A program made the translations under genes and the position numbers. A stretch of 64,000 bases of DNA from Competibacter_A sp037045535 (lineage in GTDB: Bacteria; Pseudomonadota; Gammaproteobacteria; Competibacterales; Competibacteraceae), in contig JBAOHI010000073.1 in the NCBI GenBank assembly GCA_037045535.1, forward strand, positions 372,001 to 436,000. The letters are read 5' to 3'. Below, piece after piece: positions 45,795 through 54,348 of the stretch. The notes below the pieces were generated by a model. That model was not told the DNA's origin. It did no database searches and saw nothing but the letters and a program-made list of their open reading frames with translations. Numbering within the stretch: the first letter of the stretch is position 1; each line of letters begins with the position of its first letter.

Positions 45795-46286
45795 GGCTTC
45801 AAAATGCTGAACGGGGACCGAGCGGCAACTCTAGTTACCCGCCGGGTGCGCTCGAGGCTAATGAGCATTGTGGCATGCAACCGGGAGCGTCTGCCGCTCC
45901 TTATCAAGGAGTCTGTATTATGATAGTTGCTTTCTTACGGCAATACTAAGGTAACGGATAGCTGGACTCTTTATCAAGTTATCAATCCCTATTGCAGATC
46001 CCTTTTGAGCCATGTGCAGTGATTTAAGGCTCGAAGTTGCACCATCAGGACTTTGCGTAGGTCGTCACCCGCTTATAGAAGCGGTTTGTAACTCGACCCG
46101 AGTACTTGATGCTCAGAATGACGTATTCAAGTACTTAGACTTGGTAAGTGGGAGCTACGATCCAAGTAGCTCACTGGCGCAGCCCCCGCGTCCCGCATAA
46201 CCGAGCAATCTGATCTTGTGAGGTCTCGGTAGCCCCTATGCGATATAGGGGCTACTTTTCTGCGATTGGAGGGGCCAAAAGACGTT
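45795..46286 (+). ncRNA. hairpin-rich spacer between nrdJa and nrdJb, candidate structured RNA
   Basis: 492 bases with no convincing ORF. Perfect stems: CGAGCG/CGCTCG (45819-45824, 45849-45854) around ACCC/GGGT; GGAGCG/CGCTCC (45884-45889, 45895-45900); GAGCC/GGCTC (46007-46011, 46028-46032); CCGCTT/AAGCGG (46069-46074, 46079-46084); AGTACTTGA/TCAAGTACT (46101-46109, 46127-46135); GAGCTAC/GTAGCTC (46152-46158, 46166-46172); ACCGAG/CTCGGT (46200-46205, 46225-46230). A terminator follows. It does not match tmRNA, SRP RNA or RNase P cores that I know. It could be a leader for nrdJb, an independent small RNA, or an inserted element. Confidence 0.45.
46229..46261 (+). terminator. Rho-independent terminator-like hairpin before nrdJb
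   Basis: GTAGCCCCTAT (46229-46239) pairs with ATAGGGGCTAC (46245-46255) across GCGAT, followed by TTTTCT. The stem shares two bases with the preceding ACCGAG/CTCGGT stem, so the two compete slightly, as an attenuator would. It lies only 26 bases before the nrdJb start. Confidence 0.75.
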
Positions 46287-46973
46287 ATGACCATCAAAAT
46301 TGACAAAAAAATCGTCGCCTACAGCGTTGTCAGAGGCGATGATAGCTTGCCCGCACCAACCGGCGAGCCGACGGCCACCGTGCAACAGATGCACGAAAGC
46401 CTAGCCCGACCTGAAATGCTGTCCGGGGCGACTTACAAGGTCAAAACCCCCCTCTCTGATCATGCGCTTTACATCACCATCAACGACATCATCCTCAATC
46501 ACGGCACCGAGCACGAAGTACGACGGCCATTCGAAATCTTCATCAATTCCAAAGCGATGGAGCACTTCCAATGGATTGTCGCCCTGACCCGCATCATTTC
46601 GGCGGTGTTCCGGAAAGGCGGCGACTGCACCTTCCTGGTCGAAGAAATGCGCTCGGTGTTCGATCCCAAGGGCGGCTACTTCAAAAAAGGTGGCAAATAC
46701 ATGCCCTCGTTGGTCGCGGAAATCGGCGATGTGATCGAATCCCACATGCGCTCGATTGGTCTGCTCAAGGAAGAAGGCTTGGACGAACATCAGCGCAAGA
46801 TGATCGTCGAACAGCGCAACAAGTACGAGGTCGGGATGAAAGCGGTCGAGGAAGCCGGCGAAAACAGCTTTCCGCCCGAAGCCACCCTCTGCGGCAAATG
46901 CCAGACTAAAGCGGTGATCGTCATGGATGGCTGTCTGACCTGCCTGAACTGCGGCGATTCTAAATGTTCCTGA
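46287..46973 (+). CDS. nrdJb: B12-dependent ribonucleotide reductase, small C-terminal chain
   Basis: A 228-aa product (ATG at 46287, MTIKIDKKIVAYSVV) matching NrdJb of pseudomonads, the separated C-terminal segment of class II ribonucleotide reductase. It contains a TSCPD-like region, NDIILNHGTEHEVRRPFEIF and AMEHFQWIVALTRIISAVFR, followed by the tail CGKCQTKAVIVMDGCLTCLN, then CGDSKC. The CxxC pairs are expected to relay reducing equivalents to the active site or bind zinc. An upstream TTG at 46266 would add 7 residues. It must work with NrdJa, whose gene ends 492 bases upstream, beyond a structured spacer and a terminator. Confidence 0.88.
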   Translation: MTIKIDKKIVAYSVVRGDDSLPAPTGEPTATVQQMHESLARPEMLSGATYKVKTPLSDHALYITINDIILNHGTEHEVRRPFEIFINSKAMEHFQWIVALTRIISAVFRKGGDCTFLVEEMRSVFDPKGGYFKKGGKYMPSLVAEIGDVIESHMRSIGLLKEEGLDEHQRKMIVEQRNKYEVGMKAVEEAGENSFPPEATLCGKCQTKAVIVMDGCLTCLNCGDSKCS

Positions 46974-47034
46974 TCACCTTAATCTCTCTCCCGCCCGACG
47001 AGGGGAGTTTTTACATGGATTTCGAGACCACGCC

Positions 47035-48040
47035 ATGACCCTGAATCTGCCTGAAACGATGACCGTCATCGAAATCACCGAACCCGGCGGCCCCGAAAAG
47101 CTGGTTCCCAACCGCCGCCCCGTGCCCCAACCCGCGCCCGGCGAGAGTTCTGATCAAGGTCGCTACCGCCGGCGTCAATCGCCCCGACTGCTTGCAACGT
47201 CAAGGCGGTTATCCGCCCCCGCCGGGCGCCTCCGACATTCCCGGCCTGGAAGTAGCCGGCACTATTGCCGCATTGGGCGAAGGCGTCGATGGCTGGAGGA
47301 TCGGCGATCCAGTTTGCGCCCTGCTGACTGGCGGTGGCTACGCCGAATATTGCACCGCGCCCGCGCCCCAATGCCTGCCGATCCCGACCGGCTTGACCTT
47401 GCAGCAAGCCGCTGCCCTGCCGGAGACCTTTTTCACCGTCTGGAGCAACGTGTTCGACCGGGCACGGCTGCAACCTGGCGAAACCCTGCTGGTCCATGGT
47501 GGCACCAGCGGCATCGGCACCACCGCCATCCAACTCGCCAAGACGCTGGGCTCGCGAGTGTTCGTCACCGTCGGCGGTGTTGAGAAAATCCAGCCCTGCC
47601 TGGATTTGGGTGCCGAGCGGGCGATCAATTACCGCGAGGAAGATTTTGTCCAGGTGGTCAAGGAGCTTACGCGCAACCGGGGCGTGGATGTCATTCTGGA
47701 CATGGTCGGCGGCGATTACACGCAGCGCAACCTCAGTGCGCTGGCGGTGGAAGGTCGGCTGGTGTTCATCGCGTTCCTGCGCGGCGCTAAAATGGAGTTA
47801 AACTTGGCACCCGTGATGATGAAACGGTTGACCATTACCGGCTCGACCCTACGCGCCCGGCCGGTGGAGCACAAGGCACCCATCGCCGCCAGCCTGCAAA
47901 AAATCGTCTGGCCGCTACTAGCCAACGGCACGGTCTATCCCGTTATCGACCGGATTTTTCCGTTGACCGAAGCTGCTGCCGCCCATGCTCTGATGGAATC
48001 CAACCGTCACATCGGCAAGCTGCTGTTGCACGTCGCTTGA
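47035..48040 (+). CDS. NAD(P)H quinone oxidoreductase (zinc-free MDR, PIG3-like), one frameshift
   Basis: Medium-chain reductase. The first frame (47035-47150) gives MTVIEITEPGGPEKL and PQPAPGE. The second (from about 47146) gives VLIKVATAGVNRPDCLQRQG, PPPGASDIPGLEVAGTIAAL and the NADPH motif VHGGTSGIGTTAIQLAKTLG. Removing one A near 47146 (GGCGAGAGTTCTG to GGCGAGGTTCTG) joins them as PAPGEVLIKVA. The joined product is 334 aa, or 326 from the ATG at 47059. Zinc ligands are absent, as expected for quinone reductases. It likely reduces quinones or enones with NADPH. No partner gene is evident. Confidence 0.85.
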
Positions 48041-48382
48041 CGCCTTCACCACCAGGCACTCGCAAACTCTCTGTTTCCAACACCCGCCTTTGCAAAACTC
48101 GTGGACGCCGCTTCAGTCGTCCACGAATGATTTTCTGTTTTTGCGTTGCAACAATTCGGTATTTGTGCTGTCATTAATGCAGTTGATCCACTGCCGCCTC
48201 GGGTTCGATGGAACCGCCTGTTAAGCGTGCGCTCATCAACTAACATTATGCTTACGTCGCTTGATCGTGCCTTCCCCTAGCCGGATCGATCGCGCGAACC
48301 GCGAAAAGGGAAAAGGGAAAACCATGCGTTTTCGCCAGGCACGTTTCTCTGGCGGTAGTTACAGGTGAGAGGTTAATGACAC
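48041..48382. other. spacer after the quinone reductase gene
   Basis: 342 bases. It holds the perfect hairpin described at 48099-48126 and an AT-poor stretch 48250-48350 with no clear structure. A GAGAGG ribosome-like site ends it before the 57-aa ORF. No other gene is seen. Confidence 0.4.
48099..48140 (+). terminator. probable terminator after the quinone reductase gene
   Basis: TCGTGGACG (48099-48107) and CGTCCACGA (48118-48126) form a perfect 9-base stem, followed by ATGATTTTCTGTTTTTG. The T residues are broken by other bases, so termination may be partial. Confidence 0.55.
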
Positions 48383-48556
48383 ATGAATGGAAATCACAAG
48401 CTCCAACACCCCTTCGTCTGGTTCGAGCACGATGGATGGTGGTTCAAGATATTGGGCGAATGCTTTGGTCCTTACAAGGAGATGGTCGAAGCTCGCTATA
48501 ACCTATTAGTGATCCAAGGTCTAAGCCTGCAACTTCGCCAAGCAATCTCCAATTAG
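48383..48556 (+). CDS. small protein of unknown function (57 aa)
   Basis: MNGNHKLQHPFVWFEHDGWW begins a 57-residue frame with strongly coding-like composition: FKILGECFGPYKEMVEARYN and a hydrophobic C-terminal helix LLVIQGLSLQLRQAI. A GAGAGG element 12 bases upstream could be a ribosome site. The family is not recognised. It precedes the membrane protein gene by 95 bases and may share its transcript. Confidence 0.55.
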   Translation: MNGNHKLQHPFVWFEHDGWWFKILGECFGPYKEMVEARYNLLVIQGLSLQLRQAISN

Positions 48557-48651
48557 TGGTCGCTCAGCGCTCTTCCCAGCCGCGCTTACCTGCGCGAGGT
48601 TGGATCCAGGATCACCAAGAGATTTCCCGGCACTGCGCACTGTGATCGGAG

Positions 48652-49623
48652 ATGCTCGACGAAGCGATTGTCGCCCGAATCCATGCTGCCGTCATTGAGG
48701 CTGCACGCAATTTCGTAACGGATCGTCGTACCCGCGTCGGTCCCTTTACCCGGAAGCATTTTTCCGTTCGTGGGGCGGCGCGGATCAATCGTCGCGCCCT
48801 TGGCAAAGACCTGTTGCGAACGCCGGCCAACATCCTCTGGGTTCTCCCACACCTGATGGCAAAAGGCGGTGCGGCCATCAGCCGCAAACTGCAACTGCAT
48901 TGGATCGCCCAGCCACTCGAACGGCTTCCTGCCGGCTTCAAAACCGATGTCGAACGCGAAATCGAATGGTTGATTTACAGCGAGTTGCTGGAACTTCCTT
49001 TCGAACAAGCAACGCGGCGGTGCGAACGCGATGCGCTCTTAGAGAAAATCCTCAGCCACCCGACCATCAGTGAGCTGCTCGTTCCGGAGCTGATCCGTCT
49101 GGATCAGCTCGCGCATCGTGAAAATTTCCGCCGGCGGCTCGAAGAATATCTGACGACTTACACCGCTAGCCGCACAGCTGCAGCCGATCTATCCGGCTCA
49201 CTGCTCAGCGTCGCCGCCGGCCTGGCCGCCTTCAAGCAATTCACCCCCGGCGCCATCGCCATTGGGGGTGCGACTGCGACCGCTCTCGCCAACCAGCTCG
49301 CTATCACAAATTTCCTGCTGGGACCGACGCTGGGATCATTGTATTACGGCGTCTTTCCCGCCACCGCATCTGCCGGGCTACTGATGGCAACCACAGGCGG
49401 ATTGCTCGTGGTGTTCGGCGTATGCAGCGCTGGCGCTGGCGTGATTACCGATCCCCTGCAACAGGCTCTCGGTCTCCACGAACGCAAGCTGCTGAAATTA
49501 CTCGATGCGCTCGAACGCGAGCTGACTGGGCAAGGCAGCGGCTATCGCCTGCACGATGCCTATGTAGCACGGGTTTTCGATCTCTGGGATTTGCTGCAAA
49601 CCGCAACCCGCGTTTTGACGTGA
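48652..49623 (+). CDS. putative membrane-associated protein of unknown function (323 aa)
   Basis: A 323-aa protein without a recognised family. The N-terminal half (1-170) is helical and charged (ERLPAGFKTDVEREIEWLIY, LPFEQATRRCERDALLEKIL). From about 180 to 275 it has Ala/Gly-rich hydrophobic stretches (GSLLSVAAGLAAFKQFTPGA, FPATASAGLLMATTGGLLVV, FGVCSAGAGVITDPLQQ) that look like two to three membrane helices. The C-terminal helix ends LHDAYVARVFDLWDLLQTAT. A CGGAG ribosome site sits 1 base upstream of the ATG. It is convergent with rplQ across a shared terminator. Confidence 0.68.
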   Translation: MLDEAIVARIHAAVIEAARNFVTDRRTRVGPFTRKHFSVRGAARINRRALGKDLLRTPANILWVLPHLMAKGGAAISRKLQLHWIAQPLERLPAGFKTDVEREIEWLIYSELLELPFEQATRRCERDALLEKILSHPTISELLVPELIRLDQLAHRENFRRRLEEYLTTYTASRTAAADLSGSLLSVAAGLAAFKQFTPGAIAIGGATATALANQLAITNFLLGPTLGSLYYGVFPATASAGLLMATTGGLLVVFGVCSAGAGVITDPLQQALGLHERKLLKLLDALERELTGQGSGYRLHDAYVARVFDLWDLLQTATRVLT

Positions 49624-49672
49624 AGAGAAACGATGATCTTGGATTGCTTCGAACGGCATGCTGCCGCTAATC

Positions 49673-49705
49673 AATTAAAAAGCCGGGCAATCCGGCTTTT
49701 TAATT
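49673..49705. terminator. bidirectional terminator between 48652-49623 gene and rplQ
   Basis: AATTAAAAAGCCGG and CCGGCTTTTTAATT form a perfect 14-base stem around GCAAT. A- and T-rich shoulders allow it to end transcription of both the plus-strand gene and the ribosomal operon coming from the right. Confidence 0.92.
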
Positions 49706-49735
49706 TGCACACTCGTCAGAATCCAGCGTCGATTC

Positions 49736-50110
49736 TTACTCGACGGCCATATTCGGCCGATCCAGTAGTTCAACATAGGCCAAAGGCGCATTGTCTCCCA
49801 CCCGGAACCCGCATTTTAGGATGCGTAAATAGCCGCCTGGACGCGTCTGGAAACGGGGCCCCAGTTCGTTGAAAAGCTTGGTCACCACCTCTCGATTACC
49901 CAGCCGCGCGAACGCCAACCGCCGATGAGCTACGCTGTCCCGTTTAGACAGCGTGATCAACGGTTCAGCGACTCGGCGCAATTCTTTGGCCTTGGGCAAG
50001 GTCGTCCGAATCACTTCGTGCGTGAACAGGGAGGCGGCCATATTGCTCAGCATAGCCTTGCGATGGCTGCTGGTACGATTGAGCTTACGACCGGCTTTGC
50101 GATGGCGCAT
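49736..50110 (-). CDS. rplQ: 50S ribosomal protein L17
   Basis: 124 aa, beginning MRHRKAGRKLNRTSSHRKAM, the L17 signature, with LFTHEVIRTTLPKAKELRRV. It binds 23S rRNA at the rim of the exit tunnel. It is the last gene of the alpha operon part, 71 bases after rpoA, and ends just before the strong bidirectional terminator. Confidence 0.97.
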   Translation of the reverse strand: MRHRKAGRKLNRTSSHRKAMLSNMAASLFTHEVIRTTLPKAKELRRVAEPLITLSKRDSVAHRRLAFARLGNREVVTKLFNELGPRFQTRPGGYLRILKCGFRVGDNAPLAYVELLDRPNMAVE

Positions 50111-50181
50111 GACACAGATTCCTTAAAAAACTCGAAATACAACGACGAAAACGGGGCAGACACTCCTAACCGGAGTTATGT

Positions 50182-51294
50182 TCATTCAACATCATCGGCG
50201 GCATCGCCGGTCGTGGCCCGAGAATCCAACTTCGATGGTTTATCGTTCTCCAAGGGATCTCCTGATCCACTCATCGAACGGCGCGCGGTAGCGGCCCGAT
50301 CTTCAGCCTGCTCCAAGCTCAAGTTCGGCGGCGGCCAATTCTCGATCTTCATGCCCAGGAACAATTTGTACTTGGCAAGAACATCCTTGATTTCAGTCAA
50401 GGATTTTTTACCGAGATTCGGCGTCTTCAGCAACTCTGATTCAGTTCGCTGCACCAGATCGCCAATGTAGTAGATGCTCTCCGCCTTCAGACAGTTGGCG
50501 GAACGCACGGTGAGCTCAAGATCATCGACTGGCTGCATCAAAACCGGATCGATATCCACCAGCGGTGGGAGCGATGGCTCATCGCGCTTACCCTTGAGAT
50601 CGACGAACACCGACAACTGATCTAACAAAATCCGGGCCGCAGTACGAATCGCTTCTTCCGGATCGATCGTGCCGTTGGTCTCCAAAATCAAGACCAGCTT
50701 ATCTAAATTAGTGCGCTGCTCAACGCGGGCATTCTCCACCCGGTAACTGACCCGCGCGACCGGGCTGAAAGACGCATCCAAGCGGAGCCGGCCAATCGAT
50801 AGGGTCTCGCTGTCGGTACCTTCGCGCTGGGTCACCGGCCAGTAGCCACGCCCCCGCTCGACCTTGAGCCGCATGTTCAGCTCACCACTCTTGGTCAAAT
50901 GCGCAATAGTGTGATCAGGATTGATGATGTCAACGGCATGACCGCCCACAATATCACCCGCCACGACGGGGCCGGGACCTTTTTTGGTGAGCGTCAGGTT
51001 AGCTTCTTCAACGCCTTCCTGCAGGGTGATCGCCACACCCTTGAGGTTGAGCAGAATATCGATCACATCTTCCTGCACCCCCTCAACCGTCGTGTACTCG
51101 TGCAAAACTTGGTCGATTTCGCACTCGACGATAGCGGCGCCGGGAATGGAAGAAAGCAAAATTCGACGCAGGGCATTGCCGAGAGTATAGCCAAACCCGC
51201 GCTCCAGCGGCTCGACGGTGACTTGCGCCAACCGGGATGTCACCTTTTCCACTTCGACACGGGTCGGTTTTAGCAAATCAAATGCACCCACCAT
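50182..51294 (-). CDS. rpoA: RNA polymerase subunit alpha, with extended C-terminal tail
   Basis: I chose the ATG at 51294 (MVGAFDLLKPTRVEVEKVTS), preceded by GAGGGGAAACGG. The frame from 51318 adds 8 unlikely residues. The product is 370 aa against about 329 in E. coli. N-terminal domain: EPLERGFGYTLGNALRRILL. C-terminal domain: SANCLKAESIYYIGDLVQRT and TPNLGKKSLTEIKDVL, ending at MKIENWPP. After that a tail of about 50 residues rich in Ser, Asp and Ala (PNLSLEQAEDRAATARRSMS onward) extends beyond the usual end. Its role is unknown. Confidence 0.96.
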   Translation of the reverse strand: MVGAFDLLKPTRVEVEKVTSRLAQVTVEPLERGFGYTLGNALRRILLSSIPGAAIVECEIDQVLHEYTTVEGVQEDVIDILLNLKGVAITLQEGVEEANLTLTKKGPGPVVAGDIVGGHAVDIINPDHTIAHLTKSGELNMRLKVERGRGYWPVTQREGTDSETLSIGRLRLDASFSPVARVSYRVENARVEQRTNLDKLVLILETNGTIDPEEAIRTAARILLDQLSVFVDLKGKRDEPSLPPLVDIDPVLMQPVDDLELTVRSANCLKAESIYYIGDLVQRTESELLKTPNLGKKSLTEIKDVLAKYKLFLGMKIENWPPPNLSLEQAEDRAATARRSMSGSGDPLENDKPSKLDSRATTGDAADDVE

Positions 51295-51314
51295 CCGTTT
51301 CCCCTCGAAGTCGA

Positions 51315-51935
51315 TCACTTGGAGTACAGCTCCACGACCAATGATTCGTTGATGTCAGCGGGCAAATCGCCGCGATCGGGAATCCGCTTGAACACGCCGC
51401 TCATCTTGCTCGCGTCCACCTCGACCCATTCGGCGAAGCCATGGCCCTGCGCAAGCTGCAAGGAATATTGGATACGGGTCTGATTGCGGCTTTTTTCGTG
51501 AACCGCCACAACATCTTCCGGCCTGATCTGGTAGGAAGGGATGTTAACCCGCTGACCGTTCACCGTGATGGCTCGATGAGAAACCAACTGCCGGGCTTCA
51601 GCTCGGGTGCTACCAAAACCCATCCGATACACCACGTTATCCAACCGGCACTCCAGCAGCTTCAACAGGTTCTCGCCCGTGGAACCCTTGCGGCGGGCGG
51701 CTTCCTTGTAATAGTTGAGGAATTGCCGCTCTAGCACGCCGTAAATCCGACGTAGCTTCTGCTTCTCGCGCAATTGCAACCCATAGTCGGAAAGACGGGG
51801 CCGCCGAGCACCATGCTGGCCTGGTGGTCGCTCTAGATTACACTTGGTTTCGAGCGATCGAGCGGCCGACTTCAAAAACAAATCCACGCCTTCCCGACGG
51901 CTCAGCTTGCACTTCGGACCGAGATATCTCGCCAC
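51315..51935 (-). CDS. rpsD: 30S ribosomal protein S4
   Basis: 206 aa, starting MARYLGPKCKLSRREGVDLF. It contains the S4 RNA-binding fold with ECRLDNVVYRMGFGSTRAEA and QLVSHRAITVNGQRVNIPSY. Primary 16S rRNA binder and, in E. coli, translational repressor of this operon. It is the zinc-free form (no N-terminal CxxC pattern). Separated from rpoA by 20 bases. Confidence 0.97.
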   Translation of the reverse strand: MARYLGPKCKLSRREGVDLFLKSAARSLETKCNLERPPGQHGARRPRLSDYGLQLREKQKLRRIYGVLERQFLNYYKEAARRKGSTGENLLKLLECRLDNVVYRMGFGSTRAEARQLVSHRAITVNGQRVNIPSYQIRPEDVVAVHEKSRNQTRIQYSLQLAQGHGFAEWVEVDASKMSGVFKRIPDRGDLPADINESLVVELYSK

Positions 51936-51950
51936 GGTATGACTCCTGAA

Positions 51951-52340
51951 CTAAACGCGACGGCGTTTCGGGGGACGGCAACCGTTATGCGGTATCGGCG
52001 TCACGTCCATTATACTCATAATCTTGAAACCGGTGGCGTTGAGCGCACGCACGGCGGACTCCCGACCGGGTCCAGGTCCCTTGACGTTGACTTCCAAGTT
52101 TTTGACACCGAATTCCTTGACCACATTGCCTACCCGCTCGGCAGCAACCTGCGCGGCGAACGGGGTGCTCTTGCGGGAGCCACGAAACCCCGAACCACCC
52201 GAGGTGGCCCATCCTAACGTGTTCCCTTGGCGATCCGTGATCGTGATGATCGTGTTGTTGAACGAGGCGTGGATATGGGCGATACCATCCACTACATTTT
52301 TCTTGACGCGCTTGCGCGTTTTGGCGACCGGTTTTGCCAT
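51951..52340 (-). CDS. rpsK: 30S ribosomal protein S11
   Basis: 129 aa with the family core GIAHIHASFNNTIITITDRQ, ATSGGSGFRGSRKSTPFAAQ and a C-terminus GCRPPKRRRV. Platform protein of the 30S subunit. Lies between rpsD (15 bases) and rpsM (42 bases). Confidence 0.97.
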   Translation of the reverse strand: MAKPVAKTRKRVKKNVVDGIAHIHASFNNTIITITDRQGNTLGWATSGGSGFRGSRKSTPFAAQVAAERVGNVVKEFGVKNLEVNVKGPGPGRESAVRALNATGFKIMSIMDVTPIPHNGCRPPKRRRV

Positions 52341-52382
52341 GCTCCAACCTATACCAGCGGAATTCTAGAATTTCGGGTAGAT

Positions 52383-52739
52383 CTACTTGCGGATCGCCCG
52401 ACGCGGCCCTTTACGTGTCCGGGCGTTGGTACGGGTACGCTGACCACGCACCGGCAAGCCACGTCGATGGCGCAGTCCCCGATAGCAACCCAGATCCATC
52501 AATCGCTTGATGCTCATGGACACCTCGCGGCGCAAATCTCCCTCAACGGTATACTTGCCTACCTCGGCGCGCAGCGCGTCCACCTGAGCCTCGGTCAAAT
52601 CACGAACCTTAGCTTCTGCCGCGACTTGAGCGGCCTCGCAGATCTGGCGAGCACGGGTTTTACCAATCCCGTAAATCGCTTGCAGCGCGATGACCGTATG
52701 TTTGTTGACCGGAATATTGATACCTGCAATACGGGCCAT
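52383..52739 (-). CDS. rpsM: 30S ribosomal protein S13
   Basis: 118 aa, MARIAGINIPVNKHTVIALQ onward, with the helix-hairpin GIGKTRARQICEAAQV and basic tail RTNARTRKGPRRAIRK that reaches the P-site tRNA. First gene of the classical alpha operon, 93 bases after rpmJ. Confidence 0.97.
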   Translation of the reverse strand: MARIAGINIPVNKHTVIALQAIYGIGKTRARQICEAAQVAAEAKVRDLTEAQVDALRAEVGKYTVEGDLRREVSMSIKRLMDLGCYRGLRHRRGLPVRGQRTRTNARTRKGPRRAIRK

Positions 52740-52832
52740 GCTTCAAAACTCCTCCCATCGTACCGGGTGCCTGCCGCGCAAAGTGCGGAAATTTAGCTTA
52801 CCCGGGGAAGCAAATCAATAAAAATCGCGATT

Positions 52833-52946
52833 TCAGCCCTGCCGCTGCTTGTGGCGAGCATCCTTGCAGATTACCCGTACCACTCGATCGCGGCGAATGA
52901 TCTTGCAGTTACGACAGATTTTCTTGACCGAAGCACGCACTTTCAT
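52833..52946 (-). CDS. rpmJ: 50S ribosomal protein L36 (zinc form)
   Basis: 37 aa: MKVRASVKKICRNCKIIRRD followed by RVVRVICKDARHKQRQG. Cys11, Cys14, Cys27 and His32 give the zinc-binding C+ form. It sits between secY and rpsM, the normal place. Confidence 0.95.
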   Translation of the reverse strand: MKVRASVKKICRNCKIIRRDRVVRVICKDARHKQRQG

Positions 52947-53025
52947 CGTTGTTCTCCAAACTCGACAGGCGCCAGGCACACGAGCGCCAGCGCGGGTAAA
53001 CGGTGTGCAGGAAACCCTCAGCGCA

Positions 53026-54342
53026 TCAGGGGCTCTTAAAGCTGCTTTTTTTCAGCAGGCTCTCGTATTGGTGCGACATTAAATGCGCCTGAACTTGGGC
53101 CATGAAATCCATGACCACCACCACGATGATCAGCAACGAAGTACCACCGAAATAAAATGGCACTCGCCAGTACAGGATCAAAAACTCAGGCAGCAAACAA
53201 ACGCCGGTGATGTAGATGGCGCCAATCAGGGTCAGTCGGGTCAGCACTTTATCGATATAAGTGGCTGTCTGTACGCCAGGCCGAATGCCAGGGATAAAGG
53301 CACCAGACTTCTTTAGATTGTCAGCGGTCTCCTTGGAATTGAAGACCAACGCCGTGTAAAAGAAGCAGAAAAAGATAATCAAGCCAGCGTACAACAATAC
53401 GTACAAGGGCTGGCCCGGCGACAAGGTTGAACTGATGTCTCGCAACCATTCCATGTGCGGCGCATTGCCGAACCAACTCCCAAGCGTCGCCGGGAATAGA
53501 ATCAAGCTGGAAGCGAAGATAGGCGGAATGACGCCGGACATATTCAATTTCAGCGGCAGATGCGTGGTCTGGGCGGCGTAAACCCGCCGGCCCTGCTGGC
53601 GCTTGGCATAGTTAACGGTGATTCGACGCTGCCCACGCTCAACGAACACCACGAAACCGGTCACCAATACCGTCAACGCCAATAAGAACAACACCAACAT
53701 AACATGCAGTTCGCCGGTGCGGGCCAACTCTAGAGTACCACCCACCGCATGCGGCAATCCGGCAACGATGCCGGCAAAGATCAACATGGAAATACCGTTC
53801 CCAATGCCGCGCTCCGTCACTTGTTCCCCTAACCACATCAGGAACATCGTGCCGGTCACCAGGCTGATGGTCGCGGTGACGATAAAGCCGAGACCAGGCG
53901 CGATCACGACCGAGCTGCCGCCCGCCATTTGATTTTGCAGGGCAATGCTAACGCCGATGGCCTGGAACGCTGCCAACACCACCGTCAGATAGCGGGTATA
54001 GCGGGTCAGCTTATGGCGGCCGGCGGCCCCACCTTCCTTGCGCAACTGCTCCAAAGCCGGCACCACCATCGACATCAGTTGCAGGATGATCGAAGCCGAA
54101 ATGTACGGCATCACCCCCAAGGCGAAAATGCTCAGCCGCCGCAATGCGCCGCCCGAGAACATGTTGAACATATCAAGGATAGTGCCGCGCTGCTGGTCAA
54201 ACAGTTGCGCCATCGCGTGTGGGTCGATGCCCGGCACCGGAATATGGGTACCGATGCGAAACACCACCAAAGCACCCAATAAAAACAAAAGGCGCTGGCG
54301 CAATTCGGTCATTTTGCCGAGATCCGGCAGGGCGGTCGCCAT
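53026..54342 (-). CDS. secY: protein translocase subunit SecY
   Basis: 438-aa channel subunit of the SecYEG translocon with ten membrane helices. FRIGTHIPVPGIDPHAMAQL, FNMFSGGALRRLSIFALGVM, PYISASIILQLM and SVVIAPGLGFIVTATISLVT (plug and pore helices) are typical. The cytoplasmic loop QRRITVNYAKRQQGRRVYAA binds SecA and the ribosome. Near the end, GIRPGVQTATYIDKVLTRLT is conserved. It begins 6 bases after rplO, as in the spc operon. Confidence 0.97.
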   Translation of the reverse strand: MATALPDLGKMTELRQRLLFLLGALVVFRIGTHIPVPGIDPHAMAQLFDQQRGTILDMFNMFSGGALRRLSIFALGVMPYISASIILQLMSMVVPALEQLRKEGGAAGRHKLTRYTRYLTVVLAAFQAIGVSIALQNQMAGGSSVVIAPGLGFIVTATISLVTGTMFLMWLGEQVTERGIGNGISMLIFAGIVAGLPHAVGGTLELARTGELHVMLVLFLLALTVLVTGFVVFVERGQRRITVNYAKRQQGRRVYAAQTTHLPLKLNMSGVIPPIFASSLILFPATLGSWFGNAPHMEWLRDISSTLSPGQPLYVLLYAGLIIFFCFFYTALVFNSKETADNLKKSGAFIPGIRPGVQTATYIDKVLTRLTLIGAIYITGVCLLPEFLILYWRVPFYFGGTSLLIIVVVVMDFMAQVQAHLMSHQYESLLKKSSFKSP

Positions 54343-54348
54343 TTTCGC

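Noticed and set aside
46012..46200. 62-aa frame inside the nrdJ spacer
   Set aside because: It runs through the hairpins, has no ribosome site and its composition does not look coding.
45795..46286. Group I intron or intein between nrdJa and nrdJb
   Set aside because: Introns are known in ribonucleotide reductase genes, but NrdJa ends with a normal stop, NrdJb has its own start, split chains are the native form in pseudomonads, and I could not find group I core pairings.
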